Assembly: GCA_016208495.1 (NCBI GenBank)
Contig: JACQXX010000125.1
Location: forward strand, 1-37,265
Length of the DNA: 37,265 nt
Origin: Acidobacteriota bacterium
Lineage (GTDB): Bacteria; Acidobacteriota; Blastocatellia; Chloracidobacteriales; Chloracidobacteriaceae
Reading direction: 5' to 3'
Positions within the stretch are counted from its first letter, which is position 1. Every line of letters begins with the position of its first letter. The notes below the pieces were generated by a model. The model saw only the letters and a list, made by a program, of their open reading frames with translations, was not told where the DNA came from and made no database searches. This document shows, in pieces, positions 1 to 8,325 of the stretch. The translations under genes were made by a program, and so were the position numbers.

Positions 1-1
1 C

Positions 2-601
2 TGCCATTCCGGCCAGATATACTGCTTCCCGGCCTTGATCATTTGGAAATTTGAGTATTGTTTTTTTCATATCTTCCCATTTTTCCTGATCGGGCCTTCT
101 TTTGTCACCTCACTTTCTCAATTGGTAAAACACGAGATTCTGCTTTTGGCCCCGGTGTTTTCAATTCTCTGGGCGAAATGGGGAGACCGGCAGCCAACCA
201 GCATGGGGAAATTTTCGGCTGGCCTGTTCTTCGTCGGTCTTGGGTATCTGGCGCTCATTTTTGGAATGTGTTTTTCGAGCGGGAAAATTGGTCCGCTGTG
301 GCTGGTGGGGTTGTATTTTCTCCACACCATCGGTGAATTGTGCCTCAGCCCGGTTGGCCTGGGCACGGTGACCCGTGTGGCTCCAGCTAAAATGGTGGGA
401 CTCCTGATGGGACTCTGGTTTGTGTTTACCGCGATTGGCAACTTTGGCGCGGGGTACATTGCCACCTATTTCAACCCGGATAAAGGCTGGACTTCGCTCC
501 AGTTATTTTTCGGAGTTCTGGCGGTGATAGCGGTTGCCGGCGCCGTTTTGCTGGCCGTAATTCGACCTTTCGTTCAACGAATAACAGGAATGAAAGTGTA
601 A
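2..601 (+). CDS. POT-family peptide transporter, C-terminal part (5' end missing or damaged)
   Basis: The frame is open from base 2, so the gene enters from outside the window. The C-terminal part is typical of the proton-dependent oligopeptide transporter (POT/PTR2) family of inner-membrane di/tripeptide importers: LLAPVFSILWAKWG, then a helix, then LYFLHTIGELCLSPVGL and a helix with GLLMGLWFVFTAIGNFGAGY, ending in a hydrophobic final helix and a short basic tail. About five membrane segments are visible. The first ~35 residues, up to about base 135, do not resemble the family, where a segment like FQSxNPxFII should precede LLAPVF. That region may carry indels or be poor sequence at a contig edge. 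Family assignment is strong; intactness cannot be judged. Confidence 0.75.
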   Translation, partial: CHSGQIYCFPALIIWKFEYCFFHIFPFFLIGPSFVTSLSQLVKHEILLLAPVFSILWAKWGDRQPTSMGKFSAGLFFVGLGYLALIFGMCFSSGKIGPLWLVGLYFLHTIGELCLSPVGLGTVTRVAPAKMVGLLMGLWFVFTAIGNFGAGYIATYFNPDKGWTSLQLFFGVLAVIAVAGAVLLAVIRPFVQRITGMKV

Positions 602-617
602 CTCAGGGTTCAGGGTC

Positions 618-772
618 ATAAGCCCCAGGATAAGGATTTCAGGCCCGGAGGGTCGTCGTGTAATAGCCGTGGTGCGAAGCCCACGGTCACGGCCAGGACG
701 AGACCCAAACCCAACAAGAACATCGTTCAACACCAACGGAAAGGACACAGGGGTTCTTATCCTGGCGCTTAT
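618..772 (-). repeat. Dispersed palindromic element, copy 1
   Basis: A ~155-bp intergenic block bounded by inverted ends: ATAAGCCCCAGGATAA at 618-633 and its near-complement at 757-772 (one mismatch). The inside segment 632-688 is the reverse complement of 7704-7760 with about 51 of 57 bases identical, so it is copy 1 of an element found again at 7620-7774 in the other orientation. The conserved core holds a 6-bp hairpin (CCGTGG/CCACGG). It encodes no credible protein. It resembles a small non-autonomous palindromic repeat, but no transposase or target duplication was seen. Confidence 0.7.
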
Positions 773-849
773 GGGGCAAGGAAATGCTTTCGAAAACCCG
801 GAATCCGGCGGCGCGGAACTCAAAATGGTATTACTGACTGGCTTGAACT

Positions 850-2400
850 ATGAAAACTGACTACTTTCGAACCAAACCGCTGGCTCAAGTGCTCAATGAA
901 GCTGGCGAAGACGGTGAACATACCCTGCGTCGGGTTCTTGGGCCGGTGCATTTGATTGCGCTGGGAATTGGAGCGGTCATCGGCGCCGGGATTTTTGTGA
1001 TTACGGGTTCGGCGGCGGCCCAATATGCCGGGCCGGCGATTACCTTGTCGTTTATCCTGGCAGGGCTCGGATGTGCGTTCGCCGGGTTATGTTATGCCGA
1101 ATTCAGCACCCTGATTCCGGTTTCAGGTTCAGCTTATACCTACGGGTATGCCACGCTGGGAGAAATCGTCGCCTGGATTATCGGCTGGGATTTGATCCTC
1201 GAATATGCCTTTAGCGCCGCTACTGTTGCTTCGGGGTGGGGTGCCACGTTGGTGAGTTTGCTCCAGGATTTTGGGATTTCAATTCCTCCGCAATTGACTG
1301 AATCACCTGGGGAAACGCTGGTTCAATTCCAGGGCCGCTGGGAGTTGCTTTCGACGGTCGAGCCACTCATCCGGGCAGCCGGTGTGTCAGTTGATTCCCT
1401 GCCGCATGTGACTTCGCTGTTGAATCTGCCGGCGTTTCTGGTGATTTGCGTTGTCACGGCCATTCTTGTGGTTGGGGTTCAGGAATCTGCAGCACTCAAC
1501 ACCGTGATGGTGGTGGTCAAACTATGTACAGTTCTGATTTTCATCGGTGTCGCAGGGCTCTTTCTGGCAAAAAATCCAGAACTGGCGACCACCAACTGGA
1601 CGCCGTACATTCCTGAAAACACAGGGCATTTTGGTGAATTCGGCTGGTCGGGTATTGCGCGTGGCGCCGGGGTTATCTTCTTTGCCTACATTGGATTTGA
1701 CAGCGTTTCAACCGCTGCCCAGGAGGCCAAAAACCCGCAACGTGATATGCCGATTGGCATTTTGGGTTCGCTGGTGATTTGTACGGTGCTCTACATTGTG
1801 GTGGCCGGGTTGCTCACGGGTTCAATTTCCTATTCACGGCTCAATGTCGCGGCACCAGTGGCTCTGGCGATTGACGCCACGGGTGTTCGCTGGGGAAGTT
1901 TTCTGGTCAAGGTCGGTTCACTGGCTGGACTCAGCACCGTGATTCTGGTCACGCTGATGGGCCAATCCCGCGTGTTCCTGTCAATGTCACGGGATGGCCT
2001 GCTTCCACCCTGGGCGGCCAAAATCCATCCCCGATTTCGCACCCCCTGGATTTCTTCGATTCTGGTCGGGCTGGGCGTTGCCATCTTTGCCGCGTTGATT
2101 CCAATTGGGACGCTCGGTCAACTGGTTGCCATCGGCACCTTGCTGGCGTTTTCCATCGTCTGTGCTGGTGTCTGGATTTTGCGCATCAAGCAGCCGAATT
2201 TACATCGTCCGTTCAAAACGCCCTGGGTGCCGTTTGTGCCATTGATGGGAATTGGAATTTCCATGCTGTTGATGGTCAGTCTTCCACCTGATACCTGGAT
2301 TCGGCTGGCGGTGTGGCTTGCTATCGGCATGGCCATTTATTTCGGCTATGGCCGCAACCACAGCCGGGTCCAGTCAATTCAACGAAACGAAGCTGGTTAG
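850..2400 (+). CDS. APC-superfamily amino-acid permease
   Basis: A 516-residue inner-membrane transporter of the amino acid-polyamine-organocation superfamily, closest by eye to the cationic amino-acid transporter (CAT/YfnA-like) group. The first helix carries the substrate-binding glycine motif GAVIGAGIFV at residues 41-50. Helix 6 and the following loop have FFAYIGFDSVSTAAQEAKNP, diagnostic of the family. About twelve hydrophobic segments are visible, with a polar stretch around residues 135-190 before the fourth. Length is normal. The start has no strong ribosome-binding site; ATG 850 is chosen because the cytoplasmic tail and first helix follow naturally. A terminator-like hairpin lies just downstream. 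The substrate cannot be told from sequence alone; cationic or branched amino acids are guesses. Confidence 0.9.
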   Translation: MKTDYFRTKPLAQVLNEAGEDGEHTLRRVLGPVHLIALGIGAVIGAGIFVITGSAAAQYAGPAITLSFILAGLGCAFAGLCYAEFSTLIPVSGSAYTYGYATLGEIVAWIIGWDLILEYAFSAATVASGWGATLVSLLQDFGISIPPQLTESPGETLVQFQGRWELLSTVEPLIRAAGVSVDSLPHVTSLLNLPAFLVICVVTAILVVGVQESAALNTVMVVVKLCTVLIFIGVAGLFLAKNPELATTNWTPYIPENTGHFGEFGWSGIARGAGVIFFAYIGFDSVSTAAQEAKNPQRDMPIGILGSLVICTVLYIVVAGLLTGSISYSRLNVAAPVALAIDATGVRWGSFLVKVGSLAGLSTVILVTLMGQSRVFLSMSRDGLLPPWAAKIHPRFRTPWISSILVGLGVAIFAALIPIGTLGQLVAIGTLLAFSIVCAGVWILRIKQPNLHRPFKTPWVPFVPLMGIGISMLLMVSLPPDTWIRLAVWLAIGMAIYFGYGRNHSRVQSIQRNEAG

Positions 2401-2465
2401 AATTGAAAAGGAAAAACCGCGAACACACAAATTTCAAAAAACATAGAACCCCTCCAAAAATTGAC

Positions 2466-2511
2466 ACAGTGAGTAACTCCGAAGTCAGGGTTATTCACTG
2501 TTTTGTTTTTT
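2466..2511 (+). terminator. Rho-independent terminator after the amino-acid permease
   Basis: A 12-bp stem (ACAGTGAGTAAC at 2466-2477 against GTTATTCACTGT at 2490-2501, one G-T wobble) encloses a 12-base loop and runs directly into a T-rich tract (2501-2511). This is the classic intrinsic terminator layout, 65 bases past the permease stop codon. The rest of the 2401-2703 gap holds a short CGAACACAC-like motif near 2419 and a small AAAACTG/CAGTTTT inverted pair near 2560-2590; nothing else is recognisable. Confidence 0.75.
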
Positions 2512-2703
2512 CACCCACCTTGTTTTCATCATTCAAAGTTCTCCATTTTCAGTTGTAAAAAACTGTAAAAGCGAGAATCCAAAGCAGTTTTCCCGGAAAA
2601 ACTTCACGATTCTTTACAAACTTTTACTGAGTCACGGGCTTCTTTATGGTACTTCTATCCATCCACTCTCTACATATAACCAAACACTTTTTTAGGAGGC
2701 CCT

Positions 2704-3825
2704 GTGAGAGCATTGTATTCATTCGTGTTGATTGTGAGCGTGATTGGGGTGACTGGGAACCAATCACAGGTCTTTGGACAAACGGCACAGGGTGCCACAA
2801 CGGCGGCGCCGGCCACGGCACCGCGCATCATCGGCGAAGTGGTTGCCGTCAATAAAGAAAAACGCGTGCTGCAAATCAAAACCGCCCAGGGTGAATGTAC
2901 CGTTGCAGCCGAAGATTCAGCCGCCTGTAAACGCGTCGCCCCAGACGCGAAAACCCTCGATGGCGCTGAAACAATTGAATTTACCGATATCCGCCCCGGA
3001 GATCGGGTCTGGGCCCGCAGCACCACGGCTGTGGCTGAAACACCAAATACCTTCCTCTCGAAACAACTGGTGCTAATGAGCGCCACCTCCATTGCCGAAC
3101 GCAACAAACTCGACCAGGAAGCCTGGCGACGGCGCGGCGTGCGTGGCGAAGTCGTGGCGGCGGATGTTGCCAAAAACGAGTTCACCCTCAAATTGCGCGA
3201 CGGGCAGACGGTATTGATGAAACTGGCGCCACAGGCTGATATCCGACGGTTCCCGCCTGGGTCATATGAATTCACCGCTTCAAAGCCAATTACCGCCAGC
3301 GAAATCAAAATCGGTGAAACCCTGATGTGTATGGGCGACCGAAGTCCTGACGGCACGCAATTTTCAGCCGAACGCGTCGTCACTGGCGATGTCCCACGTC
3401 CAACGTTTGGACAGGTGAAAGAAATCCGGCTTGAGAAAAAGGAAATCGTCGTCCAGTCGCGCGAAGGCGAAACCGTGGTTCAACTCACCAGTGAAACTCT
3501 GCTTCGTCAAATGCCGGAAGAACTCCGCGAACAGCCCGCAAACGGCGGCGGGAACTCCGAGGCCCAGCCACAACGTCGTCAAGGTCGTCAAGGGATGCGA
3601 ATGAACCCCGAAGCGATGATGGAACGGCTCAAACAAGCCCCCGAATTGAAACTTACCGAATTAAAAGTCGGCGAATACGTCATGGCCAATGGGCCCAAAT
3701 CAACCGATGGCAAATCGGTGACAGCCCTGTTTCTGGTCCGCGTTCCGGCGCCGAATTTCCGGAATCAAGGTCCATCGCTCAGTTCCCCCGACGGCGGCTT
3801 GAGCGACCCAGGGTCACAACAGTAG
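2704..3825 (+). CDS. Secreted DUF5666-like repeat protein
   Basis: A 373-residue exported protein of unknown function. GTG 2704 is the start because AGGAGG lies at 2694-2699, four bases upstream, and a signal peptide (hydrophobic core LYSFVLIVSVIGVTG, cleavage near VFGQ) follows at once. The mature part has three repeats of a small beta-rich unit: GEVVAVNKEKRVLQIKT, GEVVAADVAKNEFTLKL and GQVKEIRLEKKEIVVQS, each followed by a 'GDRV/GETL/GEYV' turn and an 'A..I/V' strand. This pattern matches DUF5666-type OB-like repeats. A Gln/Arg/Asn-rich linker sits at about residues 278-305 between the third repeat and its last strand. It is upstream of a TonB-dependent receptor on the same strand, but a 126-bp gap with an inverted repeat separates them. 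Confidence 0.75.
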   Translation: MRALYSFVLIVSVIGVTGNQSQVFGQTAQGATTAAPATAPRIIGEVVAVNKEKRVLQIKTAQGECTVAAEDSAACKRVAPDAKTLDGAETIEFTDIRPGDRVWARSTTAVAETPNTFLSKQLVLMSATSIAERNKLDQEAWRRRGVRGEVVAADVAKNEFTLKLRDGQTVLMKLAPQADIRRFPPGSYEFTASKPITASEIKIGETLMCMGDRSPDGTQFSAERVVTGDVPRPTFGQVKEIRLEKKEIVVQSREGETVVQLTSETLLRQMPEELREQPANGGGNSEAQPQRRQGRQGMRMNPEAMMERLKQAPELKLTELKVGEYVMANGPKSTDGKSVTALFLVRVPAPNFRNQGPSLSSPDGGLSDPGSQQ

Positions 3826-3832
3826 CGGGCAT

Positions 3833-3950
3833 AGGGTTCAGGGTTCAGGGTTTGGAAAGTCTGGATTCCTGGTTTGGGAAAGAGACCAAAACGACCAAAG
3901 TGATCAAAAAATCAAAAACCCTGAACCCTGAACCCTGAACCCTGAACCCC
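3833..3950. repeat. CCCTGAA heptamer inverted repeat between two genes
   Basis: The left arm (3833-3853) carries AGGGTTC units in tandem. The right arm (3916-3950) carries four CCCTGAA units, the exact reverse complement. The ~62-base loop contains further partial complements (TTTGG against CCAAA). The left arm starts 7 bases after the stop codon of the DUF5666-like gene and the right arm ends one base before the ATG of the receptor gene. RNA of either strand could fold into a stem of about 20 bp. No T-tract follows, so it is not a classic terminator. Confidence 0.85.
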
Positions 3951-3951
3951 A

Positions 3952-6882
3952 ATGGAAAATACCATGCACGCATTCTTTCGATTTTCTGCTTTTTTTCTCA
4001 TTCTTTCTCTGGTCGTGGTGACTGCCGCGACCAGCCAGCCGGTGTTTGCCCAACGCAAAGCCAGTGGGTTGAATTTGCGAGGATTGGTTCTTGACGAATC
4101 TGGCGCCGGATTGGCCGGTGCCGAAATTACACTCACCACCAGCGCTGGAAAAGACTTGCAATCAGTTTCAGGTGAAAAAGGCGGATTTGCCTTCGATGGA
4201 TTAGCACCGGGTGAATACCTGGTGAAAGTCTCAGCTCCTGGATTTGCTCCCTATCAAAGTGAAGTGATTCAGCTTGGGAATGGTCAACTGACACCGCTTG
4301 TGATCCAAATGGCGATTGAAACCGTGGCCGAACAAGTCACGGTTGATGCGAACCAGGCGCTCACCCTTTCAGCGGACAACAATGCCAGCGCCGTGGTTTT
4401 TAAAGGTGCTGATCTGGAAGCCCTTCCGGAAGATCCCGACGAACTCGCCAGCGCGCTCCAGGAACTGGCCGGGCCCGGCGGCGGGCCCGGTGGTGCCCAG
4501 CTTTTCGTGGATGGCTTTTCCGGCATTCGATTGCCGCCGAAAAGTTCAATTCGAGAAATTCGCATCAATTCCAACCCGTTTTCAGCCGAATATGATCGTC
4601 TGGGCTTTGGCCGAATTGAAATCCTGACCAAACCTGGAATCGAACAACTTCGCGGCGAAGCCTTTTTCAACTTCAATGACGAAAGTTTGAATGCCCGCAA
4701 TGCGTTTGCTCCGTTTCGTGGGCCGTTGCAGGTCCGACGGTATGGCGGCAATCTGTCAGGTTCGATCATTCCGAAAAAAGCTTCGTTTTTTGTGGATTTT
4801 GAACGCCGTGACACCGATGAAAACGCCTCGGTCAATGCGACGATTCTGGATGCCAACCTGCAGCCAGTGAGCTTTTCGGATGTGATTGTGACACCGCGCC
4901 GGTTTACCACCTTTTCACCCAGGGTTGACTGGCAGTTAAATGACAAAACAACGCTGGTGGTTCGATACAGCTTGAACAACAACTCCAGTCAGAACCAGGG
5001 AATCGGCAATTTTTCACTCGAAACCCGTGGATTTGACACCACCAACCGAACCCACACCCTCAACTTTACCGCCACGACCATTTTCAGCCCGCAGGTCATC
5101 AATGAAGTCCGGCTGCAAATGACCAGACAATCCACACGATCAGTGGGTGATAATTCCCTGCCGTCAATCAATGTTTCGGGGTCTTTTAATGGCGGTGGTG
5201 CCCAGGTCGGCGAAAATGAACGATCCGAACAGCGGTTTGAATTTCAGGACTATGTCTCGATTGCGCTCAACGCCCATTCAATCAAAACCGGAGTTCGACT
5301 GCGGGGAATTCGCTCATCTGATAGCAACACGGCCAACTTTGGCGGCGCCTACACGTTTGCTGGCGACGTCAACCGCGACCCGATAACCGGCCAGCCCATT
5401 GGCGGGACGATTACCAGCCTTGAACAATACCGCCGGGTGCTGCTTGGGCTTCCGGGCTATCGTCCGTCACAGTTCACGCTCAATGCCGGAGACCCGTTTG
5501 TCTCAGTCAATCAATATGACGCCGGGGTTTTTCTCCAGGATGAATGGCGCGCCCGCGATAACCTGACGGTTTCGATGGGTTTGCGGTACGAAGCTCAGAC
5601 CAACCTCAGCGCCAAATACAATTTCGCTCCACGCCTGGCATTTGCCTATGCTCCGCGTCAGGGGACAAACAGCAGCGGAAAAACGCTGGGAACGGTCATT
5701 CGCGGTGGATTTGGAATTTTCTACGACCGGTTTGACGAAAGCCTGACGCTCGGAACGCGTCGTTTGGACGGCAACCACGTCACCCAGTTTTTCACGACGC
5801 AACCTGACTTTTTCCCCAACATTCCTGATCCTTCATTTCTGAATGCCCAGCAGCCAATCCGACGCCAGATTGCTGAAGGGTTGGAAGCGCCCTATATCAT
5901 TCAGGGTGGAATTGGTGTTGAGCAACAACTGCCGTGGAATCTGACGACAAGTGTGAACTACGTCTGGTCACGGGGTGTGCATCAACTTCGGTCACGCAAC
6001 ATCAATGCGCCGCTGCCGGGGACGTTTACAGGTATTCCCGGATCGGGAACCCGTCCGTTTGGTAACATTGGCGATATTTATCTGTATGAAGCCACCGGGA
6101 AATCTGTCACCCATCAGATTCGAGTCGGCGTCAACCGCCGGTTGGCCAATAATTTCTCGATTTTTTCGAATTACACCTGGACGAATGCCAAAAGCGACAC
6201 GGAAGACGCCGGGGCATTTCCAGTCAGTAGTTATGACCTGAGCACCGAATGGGGCCGCACCGGGTTTGTCGCTCCGCACCAGTTGTTTATGGGCGGTTCG
6301 ACCACGCTGCCCTGGGGAATCCGGCTCAATTCGTTTATCAATCTGCGTTCGGGCCGACCGTTTAACATTACCCTTGGGCGAGACTTAAACGGAGACACGG
6401 TCTTTACCGAACGGCCTTCGTTTGCCCAGCCTGGAACACCCGGCAGCATCACAACGGACTTTGGGACATTTAACCTCACCCCCAAACCCGGCGAAGCCTT
6501 GATCCCACGCAATTATGGTGACGGCCCTGGCTTTGCGTCCGTCAATGTCAACCTGAGCAAGACCTTCAATCTGGGTGCCAAATCCAAAAATGAAATGGCT
6601 GGCAGCCAGACAGGAGAAACCAGGATTCCCGGCGGCTTTGGCGGAATGGGCGGCGGCGGACGCGGCGGTGGTGGTCCACGTGGAGGTGGTCCTGGCGGTG
6701 GCTTTGGTGGTGATGGCGGAGACAGCCGCTATAGCCTGACGTTCTCGATTCGAGTTTCAAACTTGCTCAATCGGACCAATCTGAATAACTTTAGCGGGTC
6801 ACTGACTTCCCCGATCTTTGGGCTGGCCAACTCGGCTTCCGAATCCCGTCGGATTGAAGCCCAGGTTCGATTTCGATTTTAG
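3952..6882 (+). CDS. TonB-dependent receptor with carboxypeptidase-regulatory-like N-terminus (Oar-like)
   Basis: A 976-residue outer-membrane protein. Residues 1-35 are a signal peptide ending near VFAQ. A carboxypeptidase-regulatory-like beta sandwich follows (LRGLVLDESGAGLAGAEITL ... GEYLVKVSAPGFAPYQ, about 36-105). Next is a plug domain (VFVDG-type turn seen as LFVDGFSGIRLPPKSSIREI, then NPFSAEYDRLGFGRIEILTKPG), then a long Oar-like beta barrel ending in RIEAQVRFRF with the terminal aromatic residue expected for barrel insertion. A glycine-rich tract at about residues 893-925 lies in a late barrel loop. ATG 3952 directly abuts the CCCTGAA repeat and no ribosome-binding site is visible; ATG 3964 is possible. 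The ligand is unknown. Confidence 0.92.
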   Translation: MENTMHAFFRFSAFFLILSLVVVTAATSQPVFAQRKASGLNLRGLVLDESGAGLAGAEITLTTSAGKDLQSVSGEKGGFAFDGLAPGEYLVKVSAPGFAPYQSEVIQLGNGQLTPLVIQMAIETVAEQVTVDANQALTLSADNNASAVVFKGADLEALPEDPDELASALQELAGPGGGPGGAQLFVDGFSGIRLPPKSSIREIRINSNPFSAEYDRLGFGRIEILTKPGIEQLRGEAFFNFNDESLNARNAFAPFRGPLQVRRYGGNLSGSIIPKKASFFVDFERRDTDENASVNATILDANLQPVSFSDVIVTPRRFTTFSPRVDWQLNDKTTLVVRYSLNNNSSQNQGIGNFSLETRGFDTTNRTHTLNFTATTIFSPQVINEVRLQMTRQSTRSVGDNSLPSINVSGSFNGGGAQVGENERSEQRFEFQDYVSIALNAHSIKTGVRLRGIRSSDSNTANFGGAYTFAGDVNRDPITGQPIGGTITSLEQYRRVLLGLPGYRPSQFTLNAGDPFVSVNQYDAGVFLQDEWRARDNLTVSMGLRYEAQTNLSAKYNFAPRLAFAYAPRQGTNSSGKTLGTVIRGGFGIFYDRFDESLTLGTRRLDGNHVTQFFTTQPDFFPNIPDPSFLNAQQPIRRQIAEGLEAPYIIQGGIGVEQQLPWNLTTSVNYVWSRGVHQLRSRNINAPLPGTFTGIPGSGTRPFGNIGDIYLYEATGKSVTHQIRVGVNRRLANNFSIFSNYTWTNAKSDTEDAGAFPVSSYDLSTEWGRTGFVAPHQLFMGGSTTLPWGIRLNSFINLRSGRPFNITLGRDLNGDTVFTERPSFAQPGTPGSITTDFGTFNLTPKPGEALIPRNYGDGPGFASVNVNLSKTFNLGAKSKNEMAGSQTGETRIPGGFGGMGGGGRGGGGPRGGGPGGGFGGDGGDSRYSLTFSIRVSNLLNRTNLNNFSGSLTSPIFGLANSASESRRIEAQVRFRF

Positions 6883-6915
6883 GGACCCAGAAGAAAATAA
6901 AATCCCAGTGAAATC

Positions 6916-7097
6916 GGGTTCAGGGTTCAGGGTTCCTAAATCCCCCCGGATTTTGTGGGATATGCTCAAAATGAAGCAAAAAGTCCGAAAAATAGCCTGT
7001 TTTGAGCTGTTTTATCTGTCACCCACAAAAATGTAGGTTAGCTAAGTCCTTTGTTTTCGATATAGGGTTTGCCAACCCACCCTGAACCCTGAACCCC
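6916..7097. repeat. Inverted CCCTGAA arms plus nested palindrome
   Basis: Outer arms are heptamer repeats: GGGTTCAGGGTTCAGGG from 6916 and ACCCTGAACCCTGAACCCC at 7079-7097. Nested inside are two further inverted pairs: ATTTTGTGGG (6950-6959) with CCCACAAAA (7022-7030), and GCTCAAAA (6964-6971) with TTTTGAGC (7000-7007). The right outer arm ends three bases before the ATG of the deacylase gene. The inner pair could act as a transcript 3'-end structure for the receptor gene, but there is no U-tract after it. Confidence 0.8.
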
Positions 7098-7100
7098 GCT

Positions 7101-7592
7101 ATGGCCAAAATTGATTACCCCGTTACCCCAGCCATTCGGCTTCTGCGTGAGAAGAAAATTGCGTTTGACCCGCACCTCTATGACTATGAGGAGCGCGGCG
7201 GAACCAAACATTCGGCTGAAGCGCTTGGCGTGGACGAACACATCGTTGTCAAAACGCTGGTCCTTGAAAACGACGCTCGCAAGCCGTTGATTGTGTTGAT
7301 GCACGGCGATTGTGAAGTTTCAACCAAACAACTGGCCCGTACACTCGGTGTGAAGAGCATTTCCCCCTGTGACCCGGCAACGGCGCAAAAGCATTCCGGC
7401 TATCTGGTCGGAGGCACCAGCCCGTTTGGCACCAAAGCCACCATGCCGGTTTATGTCGAACGAACCATTTTCTCGCTCCCAAAAATCTACCTCAACGGTG
7501 GCAAACGCGGCTTCCTGGTTTCGATTGATCCACAGGACCTGAAGAAAGTGCTTCCGGTCACCGAGGTCGAGGTGGCGATTTCTGGGAAGTAA
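7101..7592 (+). CDS. ybaK: YbaK/EbsC-type aminoacyl-tRNA deacylase (Cys-tRNA(Pro) deacylase-like)
   Basis: A 163-residue cytoplasmic protein of the YbaK/ProX/EbsC family, which hydrolyses mischarged tRNAs such as Cys-tRNA(Pro) made by prolyl-tRNA synthetase. The opening TPAIRLLREKKIAF, the lysine in VVKTLVL (K51, matching the essential lysine of YbaK) and the GGTSPFG loop at residues 104-110 are all present. The last strand has KIYLNGGKRGFLVSI as in YbaK. Length matches the ~159 residues of the E. coli protein, and no domain seems missing. The start is ATG 7101, placed immediately after a heptamer repeat arm with no clear ribosome-binding site. Substrate specificity between YbaK and related editing proteins cannot be settled by eye. 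Confidence 0.88.
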   Translation: MAKIDYPVTPAIRLLREKKIAFDPHLYDYEERGGTKHSAEALGVDEHIVVKTLVLENDARKPLIVLMHGDCEVSTKQLARTLGVKSISPCDPATAQKHSGYLVGGTSPFGTKATMPVYVERTIFSLPKIYLNGGKRGFLVSIDPQDLKKVLPVTEVEVAISGK

Positions 7593-7619
7593 CCGCCTGA
7601 GCCCTGGGGCTTCTTGCCG

Positions 7620-7774
7620 ATAAGCGCCAGGACAAGGAAAATAGTCTGTGGTTTATGGTTATTTTACGACACTCGTGATGCGCTTAAACCCCGATCTGAC
7701 CCAGACCGTGGGCTGCGCACCACGGCTATTATACGGCGACCCTTCGGGCCTAAAACCCTTACGCTGGCGTTTAT
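7620..7774 (+). repeat. Dispersed palindromic element, copy 2
   Basis: Second copy of the element at 618-772, in the opposite orientation. The ends are ATAAGCGCCAGGACAA (7620-7635) and an inverted partner at 7759-7774 (four mismatches). The core 7704-7760 matches the reverse complement of 632-688 at about 51 of 57 bases and keeps the CCGTGG/CCACGG hairpin. The part between the left end and the core differs completely between the copies, so only the ends and one core side are conserved. Confidence 0.7.
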
Positions 7775-7800
7775 ACCCTGAACCCTGAACCCTGAACCCA
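7775..7800 (+). repeat. CCCTGAA heptamer tract before the Uma2-like gene
   Basis: Three and a half CCCTGAA units directly follow the palindromic element and end 11 bases before the ATG at 7812. Unlike most sites in the window, no complementary GGGTTCA arm is seen in the same gap; copy 2 of the palindromic element sits where it would be expected. Confidence 0.85.
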
Positions 7801-7811
7801 AATGGTATTTT

Positions 7812-8315
7812 ATGGCTCTCGATGCACGGTTTTTACGCGCCGAAGAATTTGGAATCCGGCTTGAACTGGTTGGCGGGTTGCCTCTGTGGGAACCGTATCC
7901 GGTGTATAAGCACCAGAAAGCAATTGACCGGATCCGGGCTACAATTGCGCCAATCCCTGAAGTTGCTGATTCTGCAAGCTCACCTTGTGCCTGTATTCAT
8001 ATTTCTGATGTGTATGTCAGTTTTTCGGACGGCTCTCTGAAGCGCCCAGACATTGCCATTTTTTGCCGTGAACCTGATGAAGAGGACGAAGCCATTACCT
8101 TGATTCCGGAAGCCGTCATTGAGGTTATCAGCAAAGGCTATGAAGCCAAAGACTTAGACATTGGGCCCAAATTTTACCTTGCCAACGAGGTGAAAGACGT
8201 TGTCGTTTTGAACCCCTATTCTGGCGAAGTCATCCTTTTTACCGCCTCACAGACACAACATTTTGTCTCGCCTGTCACCCTTTCCCTCCAGTGTGGTTAC
8301 CGGTGTACGGTTTAA
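7812..8315 (+). CDS. Uma2-family (DUF820) restriction-endonuclease-like protein
   Basis: A 167-residue soluble protein with the pattern of the Uma2/DUF820 family, which has a PD-(D/E)XK nuclease fold and unknown cellular role. Visible elements are an early ELVGGLPLW strand-turn, the KRPDIAIF motif at about residues 77-83, PEAVIEVIS around 99-106 with the conserved glutamate, D115 and K120 in DLDIGPKFYL, and the closing VKDVVVLNP strand. The insert DEEDEAITL between the second and third motifs is acidic. Spacing of the D, E and K residues fits a potentially active nuclease site. It stands alone, with no partner gene of a known defence system. Members often occur in many copies per genome. Confidence 0.78.
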   Translation: MALDARFLRAEEFGIRLELVGGLPLWEPYPVYKHQKAIDRIRATIAPIPEVADSASSPCACIHISDVYVSFSDGSLKRPDIAIFCREPDEEDEAITLIPEAVIEVISKGYEAKDLDIGPKFYLANEVKDVVVLNPYSGEVILFTASQTQHFVSPVTLSLQCGYRCTV

Positions 8316-8325
8316 GTTTTTGATC

